Shown here piece by piece: positions 9,948-19,228 of a stretch of DNA of 64,000 nucleotides. Where the stretch lies: contig CAVWCQ010000008.1 of NCBI GenBank assembly GCA_963753545.1, forward strand, positions 3,224,001 to 3,288,000. Reading direction: 5' to 3'. The stretch's first letter is position 1. The number at the start of each line of letters is the position of its first letter. The position numbers and the translations under genes are program-made. This stretch comes from CAVWCQ01 sp963753545 (GTDB lineage Bacteria > Chloroflexota > Anaerolineae > Aggregatilineales > Aggregatilineaceae). The notes beneath the pieces are model-generated. The model was not told the origin of the DNA and ran no database searches. It saw nothing but the letters and a program-made list of their open reading frames with translations.

Positions 9948-11123
9948 TTAGTGATAAGGATCAGCCGCGTCGCGCAGGCCATCACCCAGGAAATTAAAAA
10001 CCAGCACCGTAATCATCACTGCCACGCCCGGCAGCAGGAGCCAGGGTGTATAGGAAAGCACTCTGATGTTCTGTGTTCCATACAGCATCACTCCCCAGCT
10101 TACGACAGGCTGCCGCAATCCCAGACCGAGAAAGCTCAGTGCCGTCTCGCCCAGAATCATGCCCGGAATCCCCAGTGTCACCGAGGCAATAATGTGGCTC
10201 ATGAAGGATGGGATCATGTGCTTGGTGATGATGCGGCGGCGTGGCACACCGTCCAACTCTGCCGCTAAGATAAAATCCTCCTCGCGCAGTGCCAGGAACC
10301 GGCCACGTACCACGCGCGCCATGCCCGTCCAGCCGAGGAACGACAGGATGACCGTGATCCCGAAATAGACCAGCACGGGGTCCCAACGTGCCGGGACTGC
10401 CGTCGCCAGCGCCATCCACAATGGAATATCTGGAATCGAGCGCAAAATCTCAATCAACCGTTGAATCAGGTCGTCCACCCAGCCACCGATCAGGCCGGAA
10501 ACTCCGCCTATGATAAGACCGAGAAACAGGCTCAAAAAAACGCCGACTAACCCGACCGACAGCGATACGCGCGAGGCAAAAATCAACCGGCTTAGGACGT
10601 CGCGCCCCAGATCATCTGAACCGATCAAAAAGAACGGGTCGCCGTGCTTCTTCGTTCCGAACAAATGAATATTCCCGGTCACATAGAGCTTGAGAGGGCC
10701 GATCTCAACCCCCTTCAAACCAAACGTGTATTCATCACCTTTCACGAACAGACCCAGAGGAATCTTTGTGGTTGTGTCGATAGTGTAAATTCGCCTGCGG
10801 TTTTCGGTTTTCTGGGAATAGCCGTAGACATAGGGCGAGAACTTGCCATGGTCAACCCAGTGAATGGTCTGTGGAGGAGCTTCGGTGTAGCGCCTGTGGT
10901 AGGTTGTCGTGGCCTGCGGGGCAAAGAACCCCGCGAAGAGGGCGATGGTGTACAGCATGATAACGATGATCAGACTGATCATAGCCAATCGGTGCTTGCG
11001 GAACTTCCACCACATCAGCCGCCATTGGGAGGCCAGCGCAATGGAGGGCGTGTCTACGCTGACTGCCTGGGACTTCTTGGGCTGTTCCGCTGTTGCGGGT
11101 GTTGTAATCGCTTGATTAGCCAT
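9948..11123 (-). CDS. ABC transporter permease, DppC/OppC type
   Basis: A 391-residue inner-membrane permease with an N-terminal OppC_N helix (MISLIIVIMLYTIALFAGFF). A long extracytoplasmic loop of about 100 residues follows, then five helices with the EAA-type coupling loop (AAELDGVPRRRIITKHMIPS). The loop between helix 1 and the core is longer than in classic OppC, a form frequent in transporters sitting in glycoside-hydrolase loci. It lies 15 bases downstream of the DppB-like permease with no frameshift. It is expected to form a heterodimer with DppB. Confidence 0.92.
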   Translation of the reverse strand: MANQAITTPATAEQPKKSQAVSVDTPSIALASQWRLMWWKFRKHRLAMISLIIVIMLYTIALFAGFFAPQATTTYHRRYTEAPPQTIHWVDHGKFSPYVYGYSQKTENRRRIYTIDTTTKIPLGLFVKGDEYTFGLKGVEIGPLKLYVTGNIHLFGTKKHGDPFFLIGSDDLGRDVLSRLIFASRVSLSVGLVGVFLSLFLGLIIGGVSGLIGGWVDDLIQRLIEILRSIPDIPLWMALATAVPARWDPVLVYFGITVILSFLGWTGMARVVRGRFLALREEDFILAAELDGVPRRRIITKHMIPSFMSHIIASVTLGIPGMILGETALSFLGLGLRQPVVSWGVMLYGTQNIRVLSYTPWLLLPGVAVMITVLVFNFLGDGLRDAADPYH

Positions 11124-11138
11124 AAAGCTCTGCCTTAT

Positions 11139-12132
11139 TTATTTCTCATACCGAATACGCGGATCAAGCCACGCCAGCAAAATATCTGAAATCAGCGTCC
11201 CAATGATCGTCAGCAGACTTAACAACATCAAAAATCCGGCGGACACGTACATGTCTTGGGCCCGAAGCGCTGTCCAAAGAACCGGGCCGGTGGTCGGCAG
11301 GTTCAACACATACGAAACGATAATTTCCCCAGACACCAGTGCGGGCAGTGTCCAGCCAATAGTGCTGACGAAGGGATTTAGTGCATGGCGCACCGGATAT
11401 TTGAGCAGCAGCCGCCACTCCGGTAGCCCCTTAGCGCGCGCGGTTTCCACATAGGGCTTGTTCAGTTCATCAAGCAGATTGGCGCGCATAATGCGGATCA
11501 GTCCCGGCCGTTCCCGAGGTACCAACGATAATCATTGGAATCCACAGGTGTTTGAGCAAGTCAACTACTTTGCTCAGACTCCAGGATGCATTTTGATATT
11601 GAGTTGAGAACAGTCCGCTTAAGCTGTGCCCGCCCCATGAAAATGCCAGGTAAAGCGCGACCAACGCGATCAGAAAACCGGGCGTCGCCATACCAATAAA
11701 CCCGATAATGCTGAACAGATAATCTCCGAAACTGTATTGTTTCACCGCCGAGTAGATTCCAATCGGCAGCGCCACTAACCAGGAAAAAATGAAACTGGCC
11801 AGCGCAACCACGATCGTCATACCCAGCCGCGCCCAGATGATCGATTGTGAGGGCTCATTATTTTTGAAGGAATAGCCAAAATCGCCATGCAGCACGATGT
11901 TTTTGGTCCATTTAAAGTATTGTGTGGTCAACGGCTGCTTCAACCCGTAGCGCTCGCGCATGGCTTCTTGAAACTGCGGGCTCCAATTAGTACCTGCCTG
12001 GTTGCGCATCTGTTCCACCATATTCGAAACATAGTCGCCTGGTGGAAGCTGAATGGTGACAAATACTAGCAGTGAGACAATGAACATCATCGGAAAAATA
12101 TATAACAGGCGCTTCAAAACATACTTGGCCAT
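11139..12132 (-). CDS. ABC transporter permease, DppB/OppB type (one frameshift)
   Basis: Inner-membrane permease with the usual N-terminal helix (YVLKRLLYIFPMMFIVSLLVF), periplasmic loop and five further helices. The start ATG at 12132 follows a GGAGG. The frame breaks near 11503-11505, where deleting one C of three (forward strand) joins MIIVGTSGTAG to LIRIMRANLLDELNKPYVETA. That is the EAA loop typical of OppB. The C-terminal part to 11139 has the final two helices. Total length after repair is about 330 residues, normal for the family. It sits downstream of the binding protein across a short gap with a hairpin. Confidence 0.9.
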
Positions 12133-12219
12133 CCTGCTGCCTCCACACAATCATTGACGATGAAGCTGCATTTTTTTACCCCAAACAAAGGATTTGCCGT
12201 AGCAGAACGTGTGATTAGA

Positions 12220-12241
12220 GGGCGGGATTGTAATCCCGCCC
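12220..12241. repeat. Perfect stem-loop between binding-protein and permease genes
   Basis: GGGCGGGATT and its exact complement are separated by two bases, about 58 bases beyond the binding-protein stop (minus strand). There is no T-tract. It probably stabilises the upstream mRNA or attenuates permease expression. Comparable hairpins follow the binding-protein genes at 25361 and 61124. Confidence 0.6.
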
Positions 12242-12298
12242 CTATTGGTTTCTCTATCTAGAGAAGACCGATTCTAACTCTGATTATTCTGCCTGATG

Positions 12299-14254
12299 CT
12301 ATTCAGCGTAGTACCACTGCTCTGGGAAGGCGACGGCCATCCCACCTGGGTTCCAGCCGTCAACCCACTGCTCTGGTACATTGGCAAGTTTGGAACTGAC
12401 CGGACGGAAAGTTTCCGGCGCGCTGGCGATGCCGATGACCCAGAAGTTGTCGGCGCAAACCTGGAGGAGTTGCTTCATCAGCTCAATGCGCTGTTCAGAA
12501 GTGGGTGCCTGACGTACCTGTTCCATCAGCTCGTACTGGTCCTTAATGATCTGGGGTGGTTCCACCTTGACCGGATTGTCTGGCGTCAGATACCAGATTG
12601 ACCAGGCATTGCCCCAGTAAGCCTGACCGTGATTGACGGTATAGTTACGAGTATCGAAGATGGACGAGATACCAACGCCACCTTCGCCAGTGCCGATGGT
12701 GGCTTCCATCGTATTGTCTTTCGCCCGCTCAGTCACCAGCTCATTGTCAATGATGTCAATCACGATGTCCACACCGACAGCGGCATAGTATTCTTTGAGA
12801 AGTTCGGCCACATCGGCATACCGCCCACCGTAGTCATTGGCGAGTAGGGTGAAAACGATCGACAGTTTCTCGCCGTTGGGCTTCAGACGCCAGCCGTCGC
12901 TGTCTTTGTTGGGAAGCACCTTATCCAGGTACTCATTCGCCAGATCGACGTCAAAGTCCAGGTACTGCGTCGCCAGTTGTTCGTTATAGAGCGGTGAGTC
13001 TTCGTTCGGAGCCATCTGGCGCGGGGTAACTTCCCCGTAGTAGACGATATCAACGATTTCCTGGCGATCGATGGCGTAGGACATACCAATGCGGAAGTCC
13101 TGATTGCTGAAAATCTCGCCCAATTCAGGGTTAGTCTCGTTGAACAGGATCGTCCCAACGTTCCCGCCTTCGCGCGGCAGGTTATGAACGGCTAATCCGG
13201 AGGTTGCTTCATTATCAATGAACAGCGGCAGGTCTTCATCCTTTGGCCCGCCCCAGTAGTCGAATTTGCCAGCCAGTACGTCGAGCTTCATCGTCTCTTC
13301 GTCCTGGTAGGCTGTCTCAACGATGCGGTCGATGTAGGGGAGCTGGTTGCCTTCGGCATCCACCCAGAAGTAATACGGGTTGCGTTCTGCGATAAACTCT
13401 GTTCCGGTTCCGAGCGGCTGGGTCACAACCCAGGGCATGAGAGTCGGATAGTTCACATCGCGCATAATGACAGCCTGGTCAGCACCGGGGCCAACGGCTG
13501 ATTTCGACTGGAACAGGGATACCCAGTCGGTTGCGCTGGGATTTTCCGCCAGTAATGCTTCGATGCCATCGGGGTTGTATTTGACGTGGAACTGCTGCAG
13601 ATAGTGTTTGGGGGCAGCAGTGATCAACCATCCATCCCAACCGCACATGTTCAGCAGGAACATGCCATATGGAACATTAAATGAGATCGTGAAGGTGTAG
13701 TCGTCAACTTTCTCGATGGTAGGAGGTTCCCCGCCGGGCGTCCAGAAACCCGCTGGGAATGTCCCGCCGTTGATTTCTTCATTTTTCAGAATGTCATCGA
13801 TATAAAACACAACGTCGTCGGAGGTGAAGGGGACGCCATCCGACCACTTGATCCCCTCACGCAGATGGAAAGTGAATGACTTCACGTCATCGCTGACATC
13901 AACGCTCTCGGCAACATTGGGGACCCAGTCAGAATAAGTCTCATTCCAGTTGACAAGGCCGCGCCAGGAAGACCAAAAGACCATCTGTCCACCCCAGAAG
14001 GGGCTGTCACCGCCGAACGGGACGCGCAGTTCACCACCATAGGTGCCGACTTGCGCCCACGGCATCTCGATCACGCGCGGGTTGCTGGGTAGCCGTTCCG
14101 CAACGGGTGGCAGTTCACCGGCGGCTACACGTTCCGCTAACATCGGCGCTTCTTTATAAGTCACCCCATCCTGTGCTGAGACAGGATGACCAGCTTGATA
14201 GGGTAGCGCGAGCATTGCTACCAGAACCAATAAAATTGTCAGGCGGGTTTTCAT
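12299..14254 (-). CDS. Extracellular solute-binding protein, family 5 (Dpp/Opp type)
   Basis: A 651-residue secreted binding protein with an N-terminal signal (MKTRLTILLVLVAMLALP..., Ala-rich cleavage region near residue 27) and no lipobox cysteine. The body matches the SBP_bac_5 fold, for example FTFHLREGIKWSDGVPFTSDDVVF and the FRIGMSYAIDRQEIVD segment. AAGGAGT lies 11 bases before the ATG. It is the first gene of the leftward operon that ends with the GH42 galactosidase, so it probably binds oligosaccharides, as family-5 proteins near glycosidases often do. A promoter and a LacI-type operator lie immediately upstream. Confidence 0.92.
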   Translation of the reverse strand: MKTRLTILLVLVAMLALPYQAGHPVSAQDGVTYKEAPMLAERVAAGELPPVAERLPSNPRVIEMPWAQVGTYGGELRVPFGGDSPFWGGQMVFWSSWRGLVNWNETYSDWVPNVAESVDVSDDVKSFTFHLREGIKWSDGVPFTSDDVVFYIDDILKNEEINGGTFPAGFWTPGGEPPTIEKVDDYTFTISFNVPYGMFLLNMCGWDGWLITAAPKHYLQQFHVKYNPDGIEALLAENPSATDWVSLFQSKSAVGPGADQAVIMRDVNYPTLMPWVVTQPLGTGTEFIAERNPYYFWVDAEGNQLPYIDRIVETAYQDEETMKLDVLAGKFDYWGGPKDEDLPLFIDNEATSGLAVHNLPREGGNVGTILFNETNPELGEIFSNQDFRIGMSYAIDRQEIVDIVYYGEVTPRQMAPNEDSPLYNEQLATQYLDFDVDLANEYLDKVLPNKDSDGWRLKPNGEKLSIVFTLLANDYGGRYADVAELLKEYYAAVGVDIVIDIIDNELVTERAKDNTMEATIGTGEGGVGISSIFDTRNYTVNHGQAYWGNAWSIWYLTPDNPVKVEPPQIIKDQYELMEQVRQAPTSEQRIELMKQLLQVCADNFWVIGIASAPETFRPVSSKLANVPEQWVDGWNPGGMAVAFPEQWYYAE

Positions 14255-14404
14255 AGCTCGAAACTCCTTAAGTTATTCTTGACTGGAAGATACATTTCTG
14301 GAGCATTTACTATTCTTCGTTCGATAAATGCCTCCTTTGCAACCGAAAATCAATTTGAGACGAGAGATGAATCCCTTCGTATTTGCTGTCAGAGTCGAAA
14401 TATT

Positions 14405-14418
14405 TGTGACTGTTCACA
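14405..14418. promoter_or_regulatory. LacI-type operator (site 1)
   Basis: TGTGAC-TG-TTCACA, one mismatch from a perfect palindrome. It lies 4 bases downstream of the leftward -10 (14423-14428), placed to block transcription of the transporter operon. Confidence 0.7.
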
Positions 14419-14422
14419 TATA

Positions 14423-14452
14423 GATATATCATGGATCGTTATTTCATTTCAA
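14423..14452 (-). promoter_or_regulatory. Leftward promoter of the transporter/GH42 operon
   Basis: On the minus strand TTGAAA (14452-14447), an 18-base spacer and TATATC (14428-14423). The transcript would carry a leader of roughly 160 bases before the binding-protein ATG at 14254. Confidence 0.5.
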
Positions 14453-14537
14453 GTACTTGGCCAATTTGTTTCGCTCGAAAATAGCAAAATTTATCAAAGC
14501 TTAATCCTATTTTGCTTAAATCACACGCATTCCCTGC

Positions 14538-14566
14538 TTGTAAATTTGTGACAAGTCACATATTAT
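14538..14566 (+). promoter_or_regulatory. Rightward promoter of the LacI/GH29 operon
   Basis: TTGTAA, a 17-base spacer and TATTAT. The spacer contains a perfect LacI-type operator, so bound repressor would exclude RNA polymerase, which suggests autoregulation. Confidence 0.65.
14547..14560. promoter_or_regulatory. LacI-type operator (site 2)
   Basis: TGTGAC-AA-GTCACA, a perfect inverted repeat inside the promoter spacer of the regulator gene. It is 142 bases from site 1, a distance compatible with repression by looping. Confidence 0.8.
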
Positions 14567-14650
14567 GAGGGAAGAGATACTGTGGGATGTGATATAGTAA
14601 GCAATATCCTTTTCTTTATCGCTTTACATAGTCGAGGGATTTTACTCTCT

Positions 14651-15649
14651 ATGAAATCGAAACAACGCCCTACCCTGCGTGATGTGGCTCGTGAAGCAGG
14701 AGTTTCGTACCAGACGGTTTCTCGTGTCATCAATGACGATTTTCATGTTTCGCCATCGACGCGCAGCCGTGTTCTGAAAACGATTGATATGCTGGGCTAT
14801 CGTCCCAATCGGGCAGCTCAAATCCTTCAAACCGAACGCTCAAACACCATTGAAGTGGTAATGCCCTATTTTGGGTTCAACCGTGTTTTGCACACGATGG
14901 CCTGGGTTGCCTATCAGGCGGGTTACTACTTCACAATCTCAGCAATCAACAACGACGATGTTGTGAAAGCCCTGAAAAATGCCAGTTCACGATTCATTGA
15001 TGGCCTCATTCTCATTCCCATGTATCCAATAGTTGATGATTACGACAAGTTGATGGAGTTCACGCACGGCATTCCATTTGTACAGTTGGGAGCGCGTTTA
15101 GGGGCAAATCTACCGTCGGTAACATACGATCAAGCCCAGGGTGCTCGGTTGGCAACCCAACACCTGATTGATCTGGGGCACCGGCAAATTGCAGAAATCA
15201 GTGGCCCCCTACTCAATTACGATGCTAATGATCGCCACGAAAGCTGGCGCGCAACCCTGCTTGAAAATGGTCTCAATCCATCAATGAGCGTGGAAGGGGA
15301 TTTCACTATTGAAGGGGGTTACGAGGGGATGAACCGTCTGCTCAGCCAAACCACATCGTTTACAGCTGTTTTTGTGGGCAATGACTCGATGGCGTTGGGG
15401 GCGCAGACTGCTCTCAGGCGACAGGGATTGCGCGTACCTGAAGATGTTTCTGTGGTTGGCTTTGACGATATTCCCGAATCGGCCCATCTGGTACCCGCCC
15501 TGACCACTGTACGCCAGGACTTCCAACTCTTAGGACAGCTTGCCGTTGAACATATCATCAGTTTGATCGAAAATCCAAAGACGCCTGTTTATCAGCGAGT
15601 GTTGTCACCCAAATTGATCATTCGTGAGAGTACTCGTTCAATCCAATAA
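14651..15649 (+). CDS. LacI-family transcriptional regulator
   Basis: About 332 residues. The N-terminal helix-turn-helix is PTLRDVAREAGVSYQTVSRV, followed by the hinge helix region and a periplasmic-binding-like sugar-sensing domain (VFVGNDSMALGAQTAL, VVGFDDIPES). I prefer the ATG at 14651, which places the HTH at the usual distance, over the longer in-frame start at 14582. Two TGTGAC-NN-GTCACA operators lie between it and the divergent transporter operon. GH29 follows within 8 bases, so regulator and fucosidase share a transcript. It is related to the LacI at 58.5 kb in recognition helix and operator. Confidence 0.93.
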   Translation: MKSKQRPTLRDVAREAGVSYQTVSRVINDDFHVSPSTRSRVLKTIDMLGYRPNRAAQILQTERSNTIEVVMPYFGFNRVLHTMAWVAYQAGYYFTISAINNDDVVKALKNASSRFIDGLILIPMYPIVDDYDKLMEFTHGIPFVQLGARLGANLPSVTYDQAQGARLATQHLIDLGHRQIAEISGPLLNYDANDRHESWRATLLENGLNPSMSVEGDFTIEGGYEGMNRLLSQTTSFTAVFVGNDSMALGAQTALRRQGLRVPEDVSVVGFDDIPESAHLVPALTTVRQDFQLLGQLAVEHIISLIENPKTPVYQRVLSPKLIIRESTRSIQ

Positions 15650-15656
15650 AAAAGGT

Positions 15657-16895
15657 ATGGATCAGATGCAGGAGCGAAATTTGTCCGCAAGGCAGGAACA
15701 GTTCCAGAACCGTCGCTTCGGGATGTTTATTCACTGGGGGCTGTATTCGATTCTTGGTCGAGGGGAATGGGTGATGCACATGGAGCAGATTCCCCAGGCT
15801 CAGTACCAGGCGTTGATGCAGCAGTTCAATCCTGTTCGGTTCAACGCGGACGAATGGGTACAGATTGCTGCTGATGCAGGGCAAAAGTATATCGTCATTA
15901 CCAGCCGCCATCACGACGGTTTTAGTATGTACAATACTGCCTTTAGCGATTATAAGGTAACGAATACCCCCTTTAAGCGAGACCCATTAGACGAACTGGC
16001 CAATGCCTGTGCTCGGAATGGTGGCGTCAAATTGGGATTTTACAGCTCCCTGCTCGATTGGCATCACCCTGCCTATCGTTATCGTGCTGAGAGCGGTTTG
16101 GCATGGTCGGATTATCTTGATTTTCTACATGGACAGGTGCGGGAACTGTGCACCAACTTTGGCGAGATTGCCTGCATCTGGTTCGATGGTCATTGGCCCC
16201 GGCAAACGCTGGATGCGAACAATGCCTATTTTGAACCGGGTGGTTCGTTCAACTATGAAAGCCTCTACGGCATGATTCATACGCTCCAGCCGCAAGCGGT
16301 TGTGCTGAATAACCATCATGCGGAACAGTTGCCCGGTGAAGATATTCAGGGCTTCGAGCAAGACCTACCTGGCACCAATACTGCTGGATTTAACACAACG
16401 GATATTTCCGATCTGCCGCTGGAAGTTTGCATGACGATCAATGACAGTTGGGGCTATAACCAGAAGGACCAGAATCATAAATCAGCGCGCTATCTTGTTC
16501 ATTTGCTGGCGCGCTGTGCAAGTGTAGGCGCAAACTTTTTGCTGAATGTCGGCCCTACCCCTGAGGGAGAAATTCTACCCGTCCAGGCGAATCGGTTAGC
16601 CAATGCCGGTGTATGGCTGAAGAACAATGCACCGTCCATTTATGGCACACGCCCAGGCATTATCTCCGCCACTAAAGATACTGTTAGCACCCGGCGCGGC
16701 GATGTTCACTACATTCATCTCTTGGATTACACAAGCGATGTTTTAATCCTGAATCAAGTGCCGGACACGATAAACAAAGCGCGTCTTTTGTGCGATGGCA
16801 CTCAACTGTCTATCGAACGATATGGAGCATCATTCCGGCTCATGATCCCAGAGGAACTACGCGATCCAATCGATACGGTTATTGAACTCTGTTAG
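15657..16895 (+). CDS. GH29 alpha-L-fucosidase
   Basis: A 412-residue retaining alpha-fucosidase, probably cytoplasmic as no signal peptide is seen. Family marks are FGMFIHWGLYSILGRGEWV near the N-terminus, the HHDGFSMY motif, the nucleophile Asp in IACIWFDGHW, and SWGYN and FLLNVGPTPEG. The start is ATG 15657 or 15666; both follow an AAAGG close to the LacI stop. The 3' end overlaps the convergent GH3 gene by 17 bases. Together with GH42 and GH3 it suggests degradation of a fucosylated, galactosylated oligosaccharide such as a xyloglucan fragment; the substrate is inferred only. Confidence 0.92.
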   Translation: MDQMQERNLSARQEQFQNRRFGMFIHWGLYSILGRGEWVMHMEQIPQAQYQALMQQFNPVRFNADEWVQIAADAGQKYIVITSRHHDGFSMYNTAFSDYKVTNTPFKRDPLDELANACARNGGVKLGFYSSLLDWHHPAYRYRAESGLAWSDYLDFLHGQVRELCTNFGEIACIWFDGHWPRQTLDANNAYFEPGGSFNYESLYGMIHTLQPQAVVLNNHHAEQLPGEDIQGFEQDLPGTNTAGFNTTDISDLPLEVCMTINDSWGYNQKDQNHKSARYLVHLLARCASVGANFLLNVGPTPEGEILPVQANRLANAGVWLKNNAPSIYGTRPGIISATKDTVSTRRGDVHYIHLLDYTSDVLILNQVPDTINKARLLCDGTQLSIERYGASFRLMIPEELRDPIDTVIELC

Positions 16896-19140
16896 AAGGG
16901 CCTGTCGCCAATACGTTAAATCGGGCGGTTAACCCTTTGGCAGAACTGCCGCCAATCATCACTTCAAATTCACCCGGTTCAACGATCCACCGCATCTCGA
17001 CATTCAGGAGAGATAGATCTTTGGCGGTGAGCGTAAAACGAACCTGCTGACGGTCACCGGGCTTCAAAAACACCCGTTGGAAGCCCTTCAATTCTTTAAC
17101 CGGGCGTGTGACTGAACTCAGGCTATCACGAAGGTATAACTGGACAACTTCATCTCCAGCCATGTCTCCCGTGTTGCTGACAGTAACGGATACATGCACC
17201 TCATCCCCAGGCATGCACTCTGCAGGATCAATCTTTAAGTCACTGTATTCAAAAGTTGTGTAGCTAAGGCCATGTCCAAATGGGAACAATGGTCCGCTTT
17301 CAGAGAAGAGATAGCCGCGTCGTGCTGAAGGTTTGTGGTAGTAGTAAGCCGGGATTTGACCAACAGAACGAGGGAATGTGATTGGCAGTCGCCCACCTGG
17401 ATTTGTCTTCCCAAACAAGACTTCGGCTACTGCTGTTCCCCCTTCCTGTCCCAGATACCAGCATTCGAGAATAGCCGGAACATGCTGTGCGGCCCACTGA
17501 ATGGACAGCGGACGTCCATTGAACAGAACCAGGACCGTAGGCGTCCCTGTCTCTACGATAGCTTTGATAAGCTTTTCCTGCTGTCCCGGCAAGTCAAGGC
17601 TGTCCCGGTCACCCAGGTGCGATGGACTCCACGCTTCCCGGCAGATAAACTCATTCTCTCCCAGAACAAGGATGGCTGCGTCTGCTTTTCGAGCAACCTC
17701 TACCGCAGCGCTGATTCGCTGTTCTTCTTCCGCTTCATCTGGGAGCCGAACATCGTCTTTCCACCACGATTGCCACCCCCCGCCAGCCTCGGTAATCCGG
17801 CAGCCTTCAGCGTACAGAAGCTCAACAGCGTCACCCAGGTACTGGCGCAGACCATCCAATACACTCACTTCGTGGATCGCCTCAGCACTATACCCGCCTC
17901 GCAGCGCGATTGCCGCATTTGGCCCAATCACGGCCAGTTTGCGCAAAGCCATGATATCCAAAGGAAGCACAGGCTGTCCACCAGAAAGGGTATCATTTTT
18001 GAGCAGCACGATACATTTGCGTGCCGCTTCCAACGCCAGAGCAGCATGTGAAGAGCATCCGACTACAAGCTCAGCCTGTTGCAAGTCCCTATGGGGTTGA
18101 TCGAACAGCCCCAGCATAAATTTCTGGCGCAGGATATGGCTGACCGCTTGATCAATAATGGCCTCAGAAACCTGTCCTGAGAGTACTTGCTCTTTCAGCG
18201 CAGGAAAGCAGGAATCCAACTCGTACTCAATGCCTGCCAATAAGGCTTGACGGGCTGCATCGGCGGCATTCTCTGCCACATAATGCATGCTCATCAGGCA
18301 CGAGATTCCATACCCATCGGATGTTAACAGCCCATCGAAACCCCATTCTTGGCGTAGGACGTCTTGCAGCAGCCAGTGATTGATATGGACAGGAATGCTA
18401 TTGACCTCATTGTAGGACGCCATAACACTACCCACACCACCATCCTGAACCGCAGCCCGAAAGGGTTCCAGAAATACGGACCGTATCTCGCGCTCCGAAT
18501 AGTTAGCTGGCGCGCAATTGTTACCCGCTTCAGGTTGTCCATGTACAGCAAAATGTTTAGCGGTTGCCATCACCAATCCACTGCTCTGCAAACCCTTTAT
18601 CGCTGCCACACCGAGGTGGGCAACTAAATAGGGGTCTTCACCATATGTTTCTTCCGTGCGACCCCAGCGAGGGTCACGGGCGAGATCCAATACAGGAGAC
18701 AGCGCCCAATTTCCGCCCCTTGCCGACATTTCTGCGGCTGTCACCGTAAATACTTTCTCGACAAGAGACGAGTCCCAACTGCTGGCAAGCGCAATGGCTT
18801 GGGGGAAACTTGTAGCTCCCTGGCCCATCAGCCCATGCAGCGCTTCATCAATGATAAATGCAGGAATCCCCAACCGGGTCTTCGTTTTTAAGAGGCTTTG
18901 CAACGCATTAACCACAGCGGCAGTCGCAGAACTGCTGCGATGCATGCCCAGTCGATCTAGCCCACCCACGCCATGAATCATTTTCAGGTCAACAAGATCA
19001 GCGTCATCAGAGAATGTGAAGTCTTTTGGCAGGTAGACCACGCTCATTTGGGCTAACTTCTCATCGAGTGTCATCCGCCCCAATAAGTCAGTTACCCGTT
19101 CATCAACCTGTAAAGTTTTGTCTTGATAGGGGAAAGACAT
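16879..19140 (-). CDS. GH3 beta-glycosidase (beta-glucosidase/beta-xylosidase)
   Basis: A full-length 753-residue GH3 enzyme, without signal peptide. The N-terminal barrel has KHFAVHGQPEAG, and the nucleophile Asp in GLLTSDGYGI. The alpha/beta sandwich follows with VLFNGRPLSIQWAAQHVPAILE and a C-terminal fibronectin-like domain (VSVTVSNTGDMAGDEVVQLYL). GGAG lies 6 bases before the ATG at 19140. The gene faces GH29 tail to tail with a short overlap and no terminator between them. It is likely to remove terminal glucose or xylose from the imported oligosaccharide. Sequence alone does not separate glucosidase from xylosidase activity. Confidence 0.92.
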   Translation of the reverse strand: MSFPYQDKTLQVDERVTDLLGRMTLDEKLAQMSVVYLPKDFTFSDDADLVDLKMIHGVGGLDRLGMHRSSSATAAVVNALQSLLKTKTRLGIPAFIIDEALHGLMGQGATSFPQAIALASSWDSSLVEKVFTVTAAEMSARGGNWALSPVLDLARDPRWGRTEETYGEDPYLVAHLGVAAIKGLQSSGLVMATAKHFAVHGQPEAGNNCAPANYSEREIRSVFLEPFRAAVQDGGVGSVMASYNEVNSIPVHINHWLLQDVLRQEWGFDGLLTSDGYGISCLMSMHYVAENAADAARQALLAGIEYELDSCFPALKEQVLSGQVSEAIIDQAVSHILRQKFMLGLFDQPHRDLQQAELVVGCSSHAALALEAARKCIVLLKNDTLSGGQPVLPLDIMALRKLAVIGPNAAIALRGGYSAEAIHEVSVLDGLRQYLGDAVELLYAEGCRITEAGGGWQSWWKDDVRLPDEAEEEQRISAAVEVARKADAAILVLGENEFICREAWSPSHLGDRDSLDLPGQQEKLIKAIVETGTPTVLVLFNGRPLSIQWAAQHVPAILECWYLGQEGGTAVAEVLFGKTNPGGRLPITFPRSVGQIPAYYYHKPSARRGYLFSESGPLFPFGHGLSYTTFEYSDLKIDPAECMPGDEVHVSVTVSNTGDMAGDEVVQLYLRDSLSSVTRPVKELKGFQRVFLKPGDRQQVRFTLTAKDLSLLNVEMRWIVEPGEFEVMIGGSSAKGLTARFNVLATGPSNRVQ

Positions 19141-19228
19141 GGCAACTCCAAAGGGAATGGCTCATAGCGAATTCCGGCAGGCAGAGCATTATGCTACCTT
19201 GCGCTCACACACTTTTCATGAACTGGAC

